A DNA stretch of 64,000 bases, taken from positions 37,253 through 101,252 of the forward strand of contig CAAGEK010000008.1 of assembly GCA_900768845.1 (NCBI GenBank), in the 5' to 3' direction. The DNA is from Alphaproteobacteria bacterium. GTDB lineage: Bacteria > Pseudomonadota > Alphaproteobacteria > CAAGCB01 > CAG-977. Shown here in pieces: positions 26,389-34,585 of the stretch. The notes under the pieces were generated by a model. The model made no database searches. It was not told the DNA's origin and worked only from the letters and a program-made list of their open reading frames with translations. The translations under genes were made by a program, and so were the position numbers. Numbering within the stretch: the stretch's first letter is position 1; every line of letters begins with the position of its first letter.

Positions 26389-27201
26389 ATGGAAGCCATA
26401 AAACTGTTGTATCGTTCGTTCTACGACAAGTCTTTGTTTCCCGATTTTATTATTCGGGGCAAAGAGCTGGGAGTGAAAGCGTTGTGCTTTTTGTCTTTGC
26501 TCATAGCAGTCGTTACGACGGGCGTGCTTTATTCAAACGTGTCGAAACTGTCGTTTCAACCTCTTCAAACGTTGGTGGAGGGGATTCCCGCCCTGACGAT
26601 TAAAGACGGTGAAATTCAGGAAAGCGTCATTGTGACCAAAGACATCATGTCAAACAGCGATGATTTTTTTATGATCGTCGATACGGTGTCGGAAACGCCT
26701 CAGCTGGACAATCTGCCGGACACGGGGATATACGTTTTCAAAAAAGGCGTGCTGGCGTCGGCGGGAAACAGGGCGCATTCCTTTTTGTTCAAAGACTTCG
26801 TCCCCGAAGATAAAACGGTGGTCGTCGATCAGGCTTTTTTCCGCAATATATTCGATCAGGCGAAAAGCGTTTTGAAAACGGTTTTGATACCGGTGTCCTT
26901 CTTTTCGGTATGGTTCCTGTCGTTTTGGGGGGCGTTGAACCTGTTGTTGCTGGCCGTTGTCGTTTCTTATGTGTTTTCGGCGGTGATGAAAAAGCATCCG
27001 CCGTTGGATCAACGGGTGCGTGCGGCTTTGGTATCGTTGCTGCCTCCGTTGGTTTTGAGCGTCATCGCCGGATTTTCAGGCGTTTTCATTCCGCAAACCC
27101 TGTATGTTGTCATCGGAATGATTTATATGTACCTGCACTTTAAACGGTTTGAAGACAACATCGTCGTCGAAATCGCGGAAGTGACGGCGAGCGGTTCATA
27201 A
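26389..27201 (+). CDS. DUF1189-like membrane protein, copy 2 of 4
   Basis: 270 residues with GGAGGAAA before the ATG. It opens with LYRSFYDKSLFPDFIIRGKELG, has a first membrane segment, then PALTIKDGEIQE and MIVDTV, the ENGE and D-T pattern of the DUF1189 extracytoplasmic domain, and C-terminal membrane segments. It lies 82 bases after copy 1 and ends in a terminator. No enzyme motif is visible. Probably an envelope protein that partners with its paralogues. Confidence 0.78.
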   Translation: MEAIKLLYRSFYDKSLFPDFIIRGKELGVKALCFLSLLIAVVTTGVLYSNVSKLSFQPLQTLVEGIPALTIKDGEIQESVIVTKDIMSNSDDFFMIVDTVSETPQLDNLPDTGIYVFKKGVLASAGNRAHSFLFKDFVPEDKTVVVDQAFFRNIFDQAKSVLKTVLIPVSFFSVWFLSFWGALNLLLLAVVVSYVFSAVMKKHPPLDQRVRAALVSLLPPLVLSVIAGFSGVFIPQTLYVVIGMIYMYLHFKRFEDNIVVEIAEVTASGS

Positions 27202-27219
27202 ACGGAAACGGATGCGACG

Positions 27220-27252
27220 AAAGCCGGATTCGTTTTTCGATCCGGCTTTTCG
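27220..27252 (+). terminator. Terminator between DUF1189-like copies 2 and 3
   Basis: AAAGCCGGAT (27220-27229) pairs with ATCCGGCTTT (27240-27249), 10-base loop, then TT. Confidence 0.8.
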
Positions 27253-27337
27253 TTTCACCGGAAGATACACCTTTCCTTGACTTCCAAAGCTTTCCGGCTT
27301 TAATATTTTCGCAGGGCTTAAATGCAGGAGGGGTTTC

Positions 27338-28207
27338 ATGGAAACGTTGAAAATACTATACCGTTCTTTTTATGATACGTCTTTGTCTTCAACGTTCATC
27401 GTTCGGGGCAAAGACGTCGGGTTTAAGATTTTATTTTTGCTAGCCTTGATTTGCGCGCTTGTCACGGCGGGACAGGTGGGAACGGTCGTATCTTCTTTCT
27501 CGGGAACGTTCGTTCGCAATTTGGTCAAAGACATTCCCGCGGTTACGATTCGTGACGGCAAGATTCAAGAGGAAATCCGCATATTCAAAAAATTCAATGA
27601 AAAAAACGAGGCTTATTCCTATTCTTCCGACAACGAAAACAGTGAAATGCACCTCAACATCAAAAGAGCCGGAGGGAGTTTTTTCTTTGACGTTGATACG
27701 ACGGTGGACACTCCGCCGCTTGATTATATGTCGGAAGACGGCATTTTCGTTTCTAAAACGGCGATCTGGCTTGCCGGACAAAACAAGATACAGTCGATAA
27801 AATTCAGCGACATAATTGAGGATGACGAATTGGTCATCGACCAATCGACGTGGGATAAGCTGTTTTCAACGTTTAAAAACAAGGTTTTGAAATATATCGT
27901 CATCTTTACCGCGCTTTTATTGTTTGCGGTGTTTTCAATCCTGCTGACGCTGTTGTGGCTGGTTCTTTCGTTCGTTGTTTCCGTTTTCGCGTTGGTCATG
28001 CGGAAGCAGCTGACTTTTGAACAAAAAATGAGGACGGCGATATTGGCGTTGACTCCGGCGGTGATTTTAAAAAATGCGGCGGGGTATACGGAGCTTCTTT
28101 TGCCGCTTCCGATTTCCTTCCTGATCGTTTTGGCGTACATCTATATCTACCTGAAAGGTGCGGATACGGATGCGGACGGCCGGACGGATGTGCAGGGTGC
28201 GGTTTAA
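27338..28207 (+). CDS. DUF1189-like membrane protein, copy 3 of 4
   Basis: 289 residues, AGGAGGGG before the ATG. It aligns with copy 2 over its whole length: ILYRSFYDTSL at the start, PAVTIRDGKIQEEI, FDVDTTVDTPP, and the C-terminal membrane bundle. An insert near residues 90-110 rich in Asn, Glu and Ser lengthens the outer domain. It is separated from copy 4 by a single base, so these two are co-translated. Confidence 0.78.
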   Translation: METLKILYRSFYDTSLSSTFIVRGKDVGFKILFLLALICALVTAGQVGTVVSSFSGTFVRNLVKDIPAVTIRDGKIQEEIRIFKKFNEKNEAYSYSSDNENSEMHLNIKRAGGSFFFDVDTTVDTPPLDYMSEDGIFVSKTAIWLAGQNKIQSIKFSDIIEDDELVIDQSTWDKLFSTFKNKVLKYIVIFTALLLFAVFSILLTLLWLVLSFVVSVFALVMRKQLTFEQKMRTAILALTPAVILKNAAGYTELLLPLPISFLIVLAYIYIYLKGADTDADGRTDVQGAV

Positions 28208-28208
28208 C

Positions 28209-29009
28209 GTGAAATCCGTTCCCGTTTTCATTCGCGTTTTTTACGATCGGACGCTTGCGGAATCTTTTATCGCCAAAGGGCGCGGTACGGGAGTCGGAGT
28301 TTTGTTCAATCTGGCTCTCGTATATGCGGCGGTTTTGGCGTTGGCGGTGTATTGGCTGGTCAAACCGCTGTCCGTTGAGATTTTTCAGCCGGTTTTGGAG
28401 GAAAATGAAACCTTCACCATTGAAAACGGACGTATCACGGCTCCCGAAGGGTATCAGTATGCTTATATATCGCCGGACAAAAGTTTCTTTTTTATTTTTG
28501 ATACACGCGGAGAGCCGCTTTCATTAAAAGAACTGCCTTCCGCCGGCTTTATCCTTACCAAAGACGGTTTTGTAAGCGTTTTTCACCGCTCCGTAAGCTT
28601 TTTCCCGTTAAGGAAACTTGCATCGCCTTACCGGAGCGTCGTTTTGAAAAGTAAGGATTTGGCTGAAAAATTACCTTTTCTTATCGCTTCGTTGCAAAAA
28701 ACGACGCCCCCTCTGTTTTTCATAATATCGGCCGGCGGATATGTCCTGTTGTTTTTGTTTTATACGCTTTTATTTTCGCTGGTTTCATTTTTGATGACGC
28801 TTTCTTTTCAAGTATCCATGCCGTACAAGGTCAGGTTGCGCCTCACTTCCTTGTCTTTTCTGCCTTTCGCCGTTTTAAACGGGGTGGCTCAGTTGGCGGG
28901 AATTTTTCTCAGCTTCGGAGTCGCGTCAATCGTAACGCTTGTTTATATGTTCTGTTTCGTAACGGAATATTCCCGCGCAACGGCCGGTACTTCGACGGCG
29001 GACGATTAG
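28209..29009 (+). CDS. DUF1189-like membrane protein, copy 4 of 4
   Basis: About 266 residues from GTG 28209, one base after the TAA of copy 3. This start is preferred over ATG 28188 because it makes the N-terminus align residue for residue with copies 2 and 3 (FIRVFYDRTLAESF). It has the same plan: one membrane segment, an outer domain with FTIENGRIT and FIFDTRGEPL, and C-terminal membrane segments. Function unknown. Confidence 0.72.
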   Translation: MKSVPVFIRVFYDRTLAESFIAKGRGTGVGVLFNLALVYAAVLALAVYWLVKPLSVEIFQPVLEENETFTIENGRITAPEGYQYAYISPDKSFFFIFDTRGEPLSLKELPSAGFILTKDGFVSVFHRSVSFFPLRKLASPYRSVVLKSKDLAEKLPFLIASLQKTTPPLFFIISAGGYVLLFLFYTLLFSLVSFLMTLSFQVSMPYKVRLRLTSLSFLPFAVLNGVAQLAGIFLSFGVASIVTLVYMFCFVTEYSRATAGTSTADD

Positions 29010-29090
29010 GTAAAGCGGTGGTTGGCGGCTTGTCGCCCCCTTTCCGGAAATCAGGAAAAAAAGATACCCGCCCGTCCGGCGGATGATTCT

Positions 29091-29480
29091 TCACAGGGCG
29101 GGCGTCGCCTTCTTGCGAACGATTCCGTCTGAACGGCGTACAACAGCCTGAACGGTATACTTGCCACCCGTAAACGGAGCGGACAGGGCGGGCGTCAGGT
29201 GGTGTGACACTGCATCTTCCTCCAGCTGATTTTTCTGCAATCTTACGGGCGTTCTTTCCCGCGGTATCCGCATAACAGCCCTCGCACCGAAATTCTCTGT
29301 TGCGATATGTCGCTCCAACGCTTGTAAACCTAGAAATCCTGCAAAACCCGATACGCTCATTTCCGGCGGTATCTCCAACGGCATATGCTCGATTCTATTC
29401 ATAACTCTCCGAGTATGCGTTTCTCTCCATGGAATGTTTTGCGGAAATATTTCAGCGCAAAAACCATGTGACATTTGCAA
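29091..29480 (-). repeat. Degenerate dispersed repeat, copy A
   Basis: On the minus strand this stretch reads GGTTTTGCAGGATTT, then AGCGACATATCG and GAGAATTTC, GCTGTTATGCGG, a QLEEDAV-type segment and SAPFTGGKYTV. The same series occurs in the same order at 63440-63760. An open frame of 129 codons exists here, but the composition and second copy suggest a decayed element rather than a working gene. The rest of 29010-29630 holds no other gene that I can support. Confidence 0.5.
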
Positions 29481-29630
29481 TCGCCGGAAGTTTATCTAAG
29501 GTGTTTTTTATGCACGACTGCAAGCTTTCCGGAACCATGTGCGGTTTTCGGGCGATAAAAAAACGACCGGAGTGCCGGTCGCATCGTGATGTTTGTCCTG
29601 CCGTTTCTTTTTTGAATTTTGAGCGACCGG

Positions 29631-30065
29631 TCAGAATAATTCGTCGACGAACAGGTATACCGCTTCGGCGAATGTGGCAAAACTGCAACTGACCTGAAAA
29701 TCCAACCTGTCCAGAATATGATATTTCATGTCGGCCGTATCGTATACGAACAGTTCTTCGGACGCCCGCCCCAACAACAATTTACCGCGCATCATCGGAA
29801 TATTCGCAAAATCCAAGTTCGCTTCAATCAACCCAGGGAGGGTATAGCCCAAATTTTCACGGTCGTTGGCTCGCGTTCCGTAAAATTCGATGCCGTTCCA
29901 CACCAATCCGTCCGTTTCTTTCAACAAGGCGATGTAGTCTTGCGGAAGCATCGGAAAGTTATGGCTGGCCAACATGGAGGCGGTGAAACGCAACGACCGT
30001 TCATCAATCGGCGGGAAAAACACCGCATCGTCGTTTTTTAACGTGTCTAAAATTCGCCTTAACAT
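29631..30065 (-). CDS. SUKH/SMI1-KNR4-like (YrhA-type) protein, candidate immunity protein
   Basis: 144 residues. The segment LPQDYIALLKETDGLVWNGIEFYG is the characteristic core of SMI1/KNR4 (SUKH) proteins, followed by ENLGYTLPGLIEANLDF. SUKH proteins are widespread immunity proteins that bind nuclease toxins of bacterial competition systems. The gene starts 16 bases after the HNH-like gene, in the same direction, so it is well placed to neutralise that protein. It is the last gene of the coupling-protein unit. The pairing with the HNH protein is inference from position and family. Confidence 0.72.
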   Translation of the reverse strand: MLRRILDTLKNDDAVFFPPIDERSLRFTASMLASHNFPMLPQDYIALLKETDGLVWNGIEFYGTRANDRENLGYTLPGLIEANLDFANIPMMRGKLLLGRASEELFVYDTADMKYHILDRLDFQVSCSFATFAEAVYLFVDELF

Positions 30066-30081
30066 TTCCGCCGTTCCCTAC

Positions 30082-31161
30082 TTAACGTCCCAAAGAGGAT
30101 TTTTGGGCGATGATTTCAAACGTGCTTTCCAAGAAACCGGCGTAAACGCTTCTGTCATGCTTGCCCTTGCCGCCCGAAGACACTTCGACAACGCCGGGAA
30201 TGTACACTTTCCCTGCGGGGGCGGGAATGAACAAACGCCGCGGTTTCATTCCCTGAGGCTGGTTGGCCATTTGCATATCCAAAAACTTATGGATTTCAGA
30301 ATGGAAAGGATGCGTCTGGATCAAAACCAGATTTGAAAAGTCGTTCGTACCGCCGTAATCAAAAGGAATGCGGACGTGAACGTTAAAGTTTTCGGGAGCC
30401 TTGCCCTTCTTGACTTTGGCGATGTCTTCCTCCAACAATCCCGCCGCCATCAGCTCATTGACGTGGTGGTAGCCGACGTATTTCAAAAAATCCCTGCGTG
30501 CGCGTTTGAACGCTTTGCGCAATTCCAACCGCCAACGCGGGTCGAGCATGGTGTAATTGACTTCCGTCAACTCCATATTCGGCAACTCCATTTGGGACAT
30601 TTGCCATTCCCACATGGAGCGGTCGCCCGTTTCTTCCGCCGGCATGGCCGCCATGGCGTTCGGCCGGTACGCCGCCATGGGTTGTTGCGGGTAGGGGGCT
30701 TGCGGTTGCTGAGGATACGGTTGCGGCGGCATCGGTTGGGGCTGATAAGGCATATAAGCGGGGTGCGGCGCGGGAATGTTCCCCCAGGACGTCATGCCGC
30801 CTGCCGGAGCGCGGTAAGGCTGCTGGGGCGGGTAGGGAGCCTGCGGTTGTTGTTGGGGATAAGGAGCCTGCGGCTGTTGCGAATAAGGTTGGGGCGGTAT
30901 CGGCTGTTGCGGCGGGTAGGGAGCCTGAGGCGGTTGCATCGGCGCGTTCGGATACGCCGGTTGGGAAATGTCCAAAGGATCGGGATAGGCGGAAGCCGGC
31001 GCGGTCGGCGGCAAAGTCCGGAAAGCACGCGGATCCCTGTAAACAGGCACAGTACGGGCGGGGCGGCGCAACGGGGTTGTTCCCTGATTTTGCGCTTCAA
31101 TGGCGGCCTCGTCACGCGAACGTTGCGGAGGCGGGGTTTTGGAACCTGACCAGTCCCACAT
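30082..31161 (-). CDS. Pro/Gln-rich protein with C-terminal HNH-like motif, candidate secreted nuclease
   Basis: 359 residues. The first 170 are a low-complexity, Pro/Gln/Tyr-rich tail with repeats of the kind QAPYPPQQP (about residues 75-165). A charged helical part follows, then H262-V-R-I-P...GGTND...N277-L-V-L-I...H284-x-x-H287-x-x-x-H291. This is the layout of HNH/His-Me nucleases of polymorphic toxins, with the usual second His of HH-x-x-P replaced by Val. There is no signal peptide. It lies 25 bases after a VirD4-type coupling ATPase and before a SUKH-like gene, so a substrate delivered by type IV secretion is a reasonable hypothesis. Nuclease activity is unproven; it could also be a structural adaptor of the coupling complex. 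Confidence 0.65.
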   Translation of the reverse strand: MWDWSGSKTPPPQRSRDEAAIEAQNQGTTPLRRPARTVPVYRDPRAFRTLPPTAPASAYPDPLDISQPAYPNAPMQPPQAPYPPQQPIPPQPYSQQPQAPYPQQQPQAPYPPQQPYRAPAGGMTSWGNIPAPHPAYMPYQPQPMPPQPYPQQPQAPYPQQPMAAYRPNAMAAMPAEETGDRSMWEWQMSQMELPNMELTEVNYTMLDPRWRLELRKAFKRARRDFLKYVGYHHVNELMAAGLLEEDIAKVKKGKAPENFNVHVRIPFDYGGTNDFSNLVLIQTHPFHSEIHKFLDMQMANQPQGMKPRRLFIPAPAGKVYIPGVVEVSSGGKGKHDRSVYAGFLESTFEIIAQKSSLGR

Positions 31162-31186
31162 TTGCTACTGTTCCTTATGCTAGATG

Positions 31187-33502
31187 TTAAGCCCTGTCAT
31201 ATTCGTCTTCGATAAAGTCTCCGTAGTCTTCGTCGTCGTAATCTCCGCCTTCTTCATCACTGAATTCGTTATCGTCGTCCAAATCTTCGATATCGTATTC
31301 TTCTTCTTCCATTTCATCCAATTCGCGATCGATATCGTCGGTGTCTTCCTCTTCGGCAATGTCGATAAGTCCCTGCAACGCGCTGACGTCGGAATCCTCG
31401 CGTTGGGCGACGACCCAGAACGGAACGCAGGGCGAAGCGGGGATCTGGCATTTCTTGGTCATTTCCTTGTCAAGGAACCAACGCGGAGCGTCCGCCATGA
31501 TCGGGCGGTTCATAAACCCTTGCATTAAAACGATTTGTTGCGTGGAGGGCAAACTCAACATCTGGGACGCGCCGATAACGGCCGTTCCCTGCAACGAACG
31601 GGACACGTTCTTGGAAAACGGGGTCGCTTGCTTCGACCAACCTTCCGTTCGGGAGGATGAGGCGATTTCCACGGTTCTCGTACCGATCATTTTTTCAAAA
31701 CGTTGAGCGGTTTGTTCGTTGTTTTGCGACAAAACGATTTTGGCGGCCGTTGTGGAAATGATCGTTTCCAAGTCGTCCTTGCCGTATTGTCCGGAAATTT
31801 GCCCCAAGTCTTGTCCGATCAGCAAATAAGACACTTTTTGTCCGCGTCCGACCGCCGGCCCGTCTTTAACCGCGCCCAACTTGGGCATTTGCGGAAATTC
31901 GTCGAGCACGAACAACGTCGGGAAAGGCCCTGTTTTTCCGCCGTCGGCTTGCGGGAAGTTGGGGGGATTCGCAATCAGGAAGTTTGACATCAGTTCGACG
32001 AACGTCCCCGTAATAATGTTCAAAGCGCGGGCGTCAACCTGATTGACGGACAGGTATACGGCGATGGATTTCATTTCTCCCGTGATGGGGTCTTTCATGC
32101 CGCGCAGGTCGCGGAAAATGAAGTCGCTCATTTTCGTGCGGGATCGCACGGCGGAGTTTTTGAAAATGCCGATACCGGTCAACGCCGTCGACAAAATGGA
32201 GCCGCGTTCCTTATCGGGCGTACCGGACAATTGGTTCAATTCGACGACGGCGCGGTGGGCATAACCGTATTTTTTGCATTCGGCGACGGCCTGATCCAAC
32301 ATATCGCGCATCGGATCAGCCAAAGCCGCCATCTGGTCGCCTTCTTCCGTGCGCTTTTTAATGTCGGCGGCCATTTGCATTTGCGCTTCGGTCAGCCAAT
32401 CCAAAATCATGGCGATGCACGGTTCTCCGCCGACCCATGATTCGGGCAACATTTCCCACGTTCCGATGGCGACGTAGTTTTCAAGCGTCAACGTGCCGTT
32501 GCGCAGGTTTTCCAACGCGCCCGCCGCTTCGATGTCCGACATATCCAAATAATAGCCTTCCAGAACTTCACGGTCTTTGTCGTCCAGAGGGCCTTCGTAC
32601 AGTTTCCCGATGAAATAATCGTTCGCTCTGGCGCGTTCGCATTTGCCGACGACGAAATGGATGAAGCCCGTCAACGCGTTACGACCCGTTTTCGCCCAGT
32701 GCGGATCCGCGCCGCCCTTGGGTTCTTCGACCAGAACGGTCACCATACTGTCGACGTACATATCACGCGCCGGTCCCATGGGAGGAAGACACGTCGCGGA
32801 CAACGGATTCCAGCTGGGGTAGTAAATGCCTTTGTCGGGTTCGTCTTCCGCGCCCCAGTTGATGACGAAAACGGGACCGATCGTCTGGCGATAGCCGCTT
32901 GTTTTATAACACAATTCGGGCTTGGGGTCGTTGACGATGATACTGATGTTGTTGGATTCGAAAATGGTCGGCATAACGACGCCCACCGTTTTACCCGTTC
33001 CGGGAGGAGCCAACACCAGAACGGAAAGCGTTTCGGGCAACCGGAGCAATTTGCCTTTCCAACGTCCCAGAACGACGATGAATCCGTCGAACAATCCCAT
33101 TTTTTTAATATCGGCGTACGTTGCGATACGGCCGCTACCGTGGATTTGCGACATCCACTCGTGCGGGTTCATGATCAGTCCGGTCACCAGAATCACGAAA
33201 AAAGAGAAGAAAGGAACGGTCGGCAACCACATGGGAATGCTGAAGGCACCGCCCGTGTTATAAAATTTCTTAATCCAATTCCAATACGTATGTCCCAGAT
33301 AAGTCGGGTCGAAAGCCAGTTTTTTCAAAAACTTCCAGACAACGCCCATCGTTTCCTGACTGATGCCTTTCCCGATCAGGTAGGAAAAGGCGAAACAGGC
33401 GATGGAAAGAACGAAAAACGCCGCAAAAGATATGGCGACCGTTGCGATGCACCAGTTTACCGCAGCGTCCCTCTCTGCCCATTCCTCTCCGCGTCTTGCC
33501 AT
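31187..33502 (-). CDS. VirD4/TraG-type type IV coupling ATPase
   Basis: 771 residues. Two membrane segments (about 18-45 and 92-112) are followed by HGSGRIATYADIKK, typical of the family, Walker A APPGTGKT (165-172), Walker B VLDEFP (532-537) and the arginine-finger region around IGTRTVE. The last 45 residues are almost entirely Asp and Glu (from EEEDTDDIDREL onward), an unusual acidic tail that could bind a basic partner or substrate. Coupling proteins select cargo and feed it to a type IV secretion channel. No VirB genes are in the window, so the channel must lie elsewhere if it exists. Confidence 0.9.
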   Translation of the reverse strand: MARRGEEWAERDAAVNWCIATVAISFAAFFVLSIACFAFSYLIGKGISQETMGVVWKFLKKLAFDPTYLGHTYWNWIKKFYNTGGAFSIPMWLPTVPFFSFFVILVTGLIMNPHEWMSQIHGSGRIATYADIKKMGLFDGFIVVLGRWKGKLLRLPETLSVLVLAPPGTGKTVGVVMPTIFESNNISIIVNDPKPELCYKTSGYRQTIGPVFVINWGAEDEPDKGIYYPSWNPLSATCLPPMGPARDMYVDSMVTVLVEEPKGGADPHWAKTGRNALTGFIHFVVGKCERARANDYFIGKLYEGPLDDKDREVLEGYYLDMSDIEAAGALENLRNGTLTLENYVAIGTWEMLPESWVGGEPCIAMILDWLTEAQMQMAADIKKRTEEGDQMAALADPMRDMLDQAVAECKKYGYAHRAVVELNQLSGTPDKERGSILSTALTGIGIFKNSAVRSRTKMSDFIFRDLRGMKDPITGEMKSIAVYLSVNQVDARALNIITGTFVELMSNFLIANPPNFPQADGGKTGPFPTLFVLDEFPQMPKLGAVKDGPAVGRGQKVSYLLIGQDLGQISGQYGKDDLETIISTTAAKIVLSQNNEQTAQRFEKMIGTRTVEIASSSRTEGWSKQATPFSKNVSRSLQGTAVIGASQMLSLPSTQQIVLMQGFMNRPIMADAPRWFLDKEMTKKCQIPASPCVPFWVVAQREDSDVSALQGLIDIAEEEDTDDIDRELDEMEEEEYDIEDLDDDNEFSDEEGGDYDDEDYGDFIEDEYDRA

Positions 33503-33583
33503 TGTCCGAACCGCTCCTCAGTTTGAAAAACATTTATACTCACACAGTATAAAAGCAATCGTTAAAAAATCAAAAACTTTTCC

Positions 33584-34549
33584 TTATTTCCCGTTCATTT
33601 CGTCAAAATCGGGCAACATACAGAACATGACCTTGGCTTTTTTCCATGACAGGGGCGGGCGTTCCCAAAAAGTGATTTTATCATACTTTGCGGTGTTGAA
33701 CGTTCCCGCCTGTATCTTTTTTATTTCTTCGGCGGCGTCGGCGTCCGTCATGTCGCGGTAATATCCTCTCAGATTTGCACAGTCGCGGTTTTTCAGCCGG
33801 TACTGATAAAAAGCCTGAATGAAAAAGCCGTTCGCCTCTTTCGGCGTGCATAAAATGACGCACATTCGGGTTTTTTCCGCCCATTCTTCGTAAAAGGTTT
33901 CTTTGCCGAAGATTTTTACGCCGTCGCTGATAAACAGCGTTTTTAAAGCGGCGGAAACGTCTTCTTCCGTATCTTCGTCGAAAAACTCCTTTTCAAACGG
34001 ATCGGGAGGCAGTTCGTAAGGATCCTCTTTCTTCGTATAAAACTCTTCGTCCGAAAAACCCCGTTTGCGTTGCTTCCAGTGATGCAGGACTTCGCCGATA
34101 AACTCGAACCTCGCCTTTCGACCCGCTCCGTAATTCTCCTTTTGCAGGGCGACCGGCGGTCTGAAAAACGTGAAAACCATGCTGTAAGCCGCGTAAACCA
34201 ACGGCAAAGCGGGGATGAATTGGGCGAAAACGTATTTTGTTTCGGAATGGATGCCGTTGTCGAAAACATCGACGAACCATTGAGCGTAAAGCGGCAACAA
34301 AGACAAGGGATGCGCCGCCGTGTCTTCAACGAAGCGTTTGGCAAACTCCAGATTTCCCGAAGCCGTCAATCCGTTCAACAGCATATAAGTCAGAATGAAA
34401 CACGCCAAAGACCCGATGAAAAACGGAATCATCGTCCTTAACAGAAAAGAGGTGGAACAGATCAGCAATATCCCTGCCAGCCGGCGCGCCAAGCGCAACA
34501 TATCCGTCAGAATTTTCTTTGTCAAAGCGGCTTTATTGAAACGGCGCAC
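33584..34549 (-). CDS. Coupling-protein-like membrane protein without ATPase core
   Basis: 321 residues, GTG start at 34549 with GGGG upstream. Two N-terminal membrane regions (about 25-60 and 108-130) are followed by YGAGRKARFEF, which matches HGSGRIATYAD of the next gene. Residues about 197-315 (for example LRGYYRDMTDADAAEEIKK) align with the coupling ATPase at about 247-372 (LEGYYLDMSDIEAAGALEN). The Walker A part and everything after the aligned block are missing. So it appears to be a shortened paralogue that may pair with the ATPase as a non-catalytic subunit. A degenerate relic is less likely, since the frame is intact. Confidence 0.6.
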   Translation of the reverse strand: MRRFNKAALTKKILTDMLRLARRLAGILLICSTSFLLRTMIPFFIGSLACFILTYMLLNGLTASGNLEFAKRFVEDTAAHPLSLLPLYAQWFVDVFDNGIHSETKYVFAQFIPALPLVYAAYSMVFTFFRPPVALQKENYGAGRKARFEFIGEVLHHWKQRKRGFSDEEFYTKKEDPYELPPDPFEKEFFDEDTEEDVSAALKTLFISDGVKIFGKETFYEEWAEKTRMCVILCTPKEANGFFIQAFYQYRLKNRDCANLRGYYRDMTDADAAEEIKKIQAGTFNTAKYDKITFWERPPLSWKKAKVMFCMLPDFDEMNGK

Positions 34550-34585
34550 CTGCCACCCCTTTCCGTTTTTTTAACGTTCAAAGGC

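Noticed and set aside
30792..31149. Arg/Leu-rich frames on both strands across the Pro/Gln-rich gene
   Set aside because: Low-complexity repeats produce open frames on both strands; only the minus frame with the HNH-like end has a start, ribosome site and domain.
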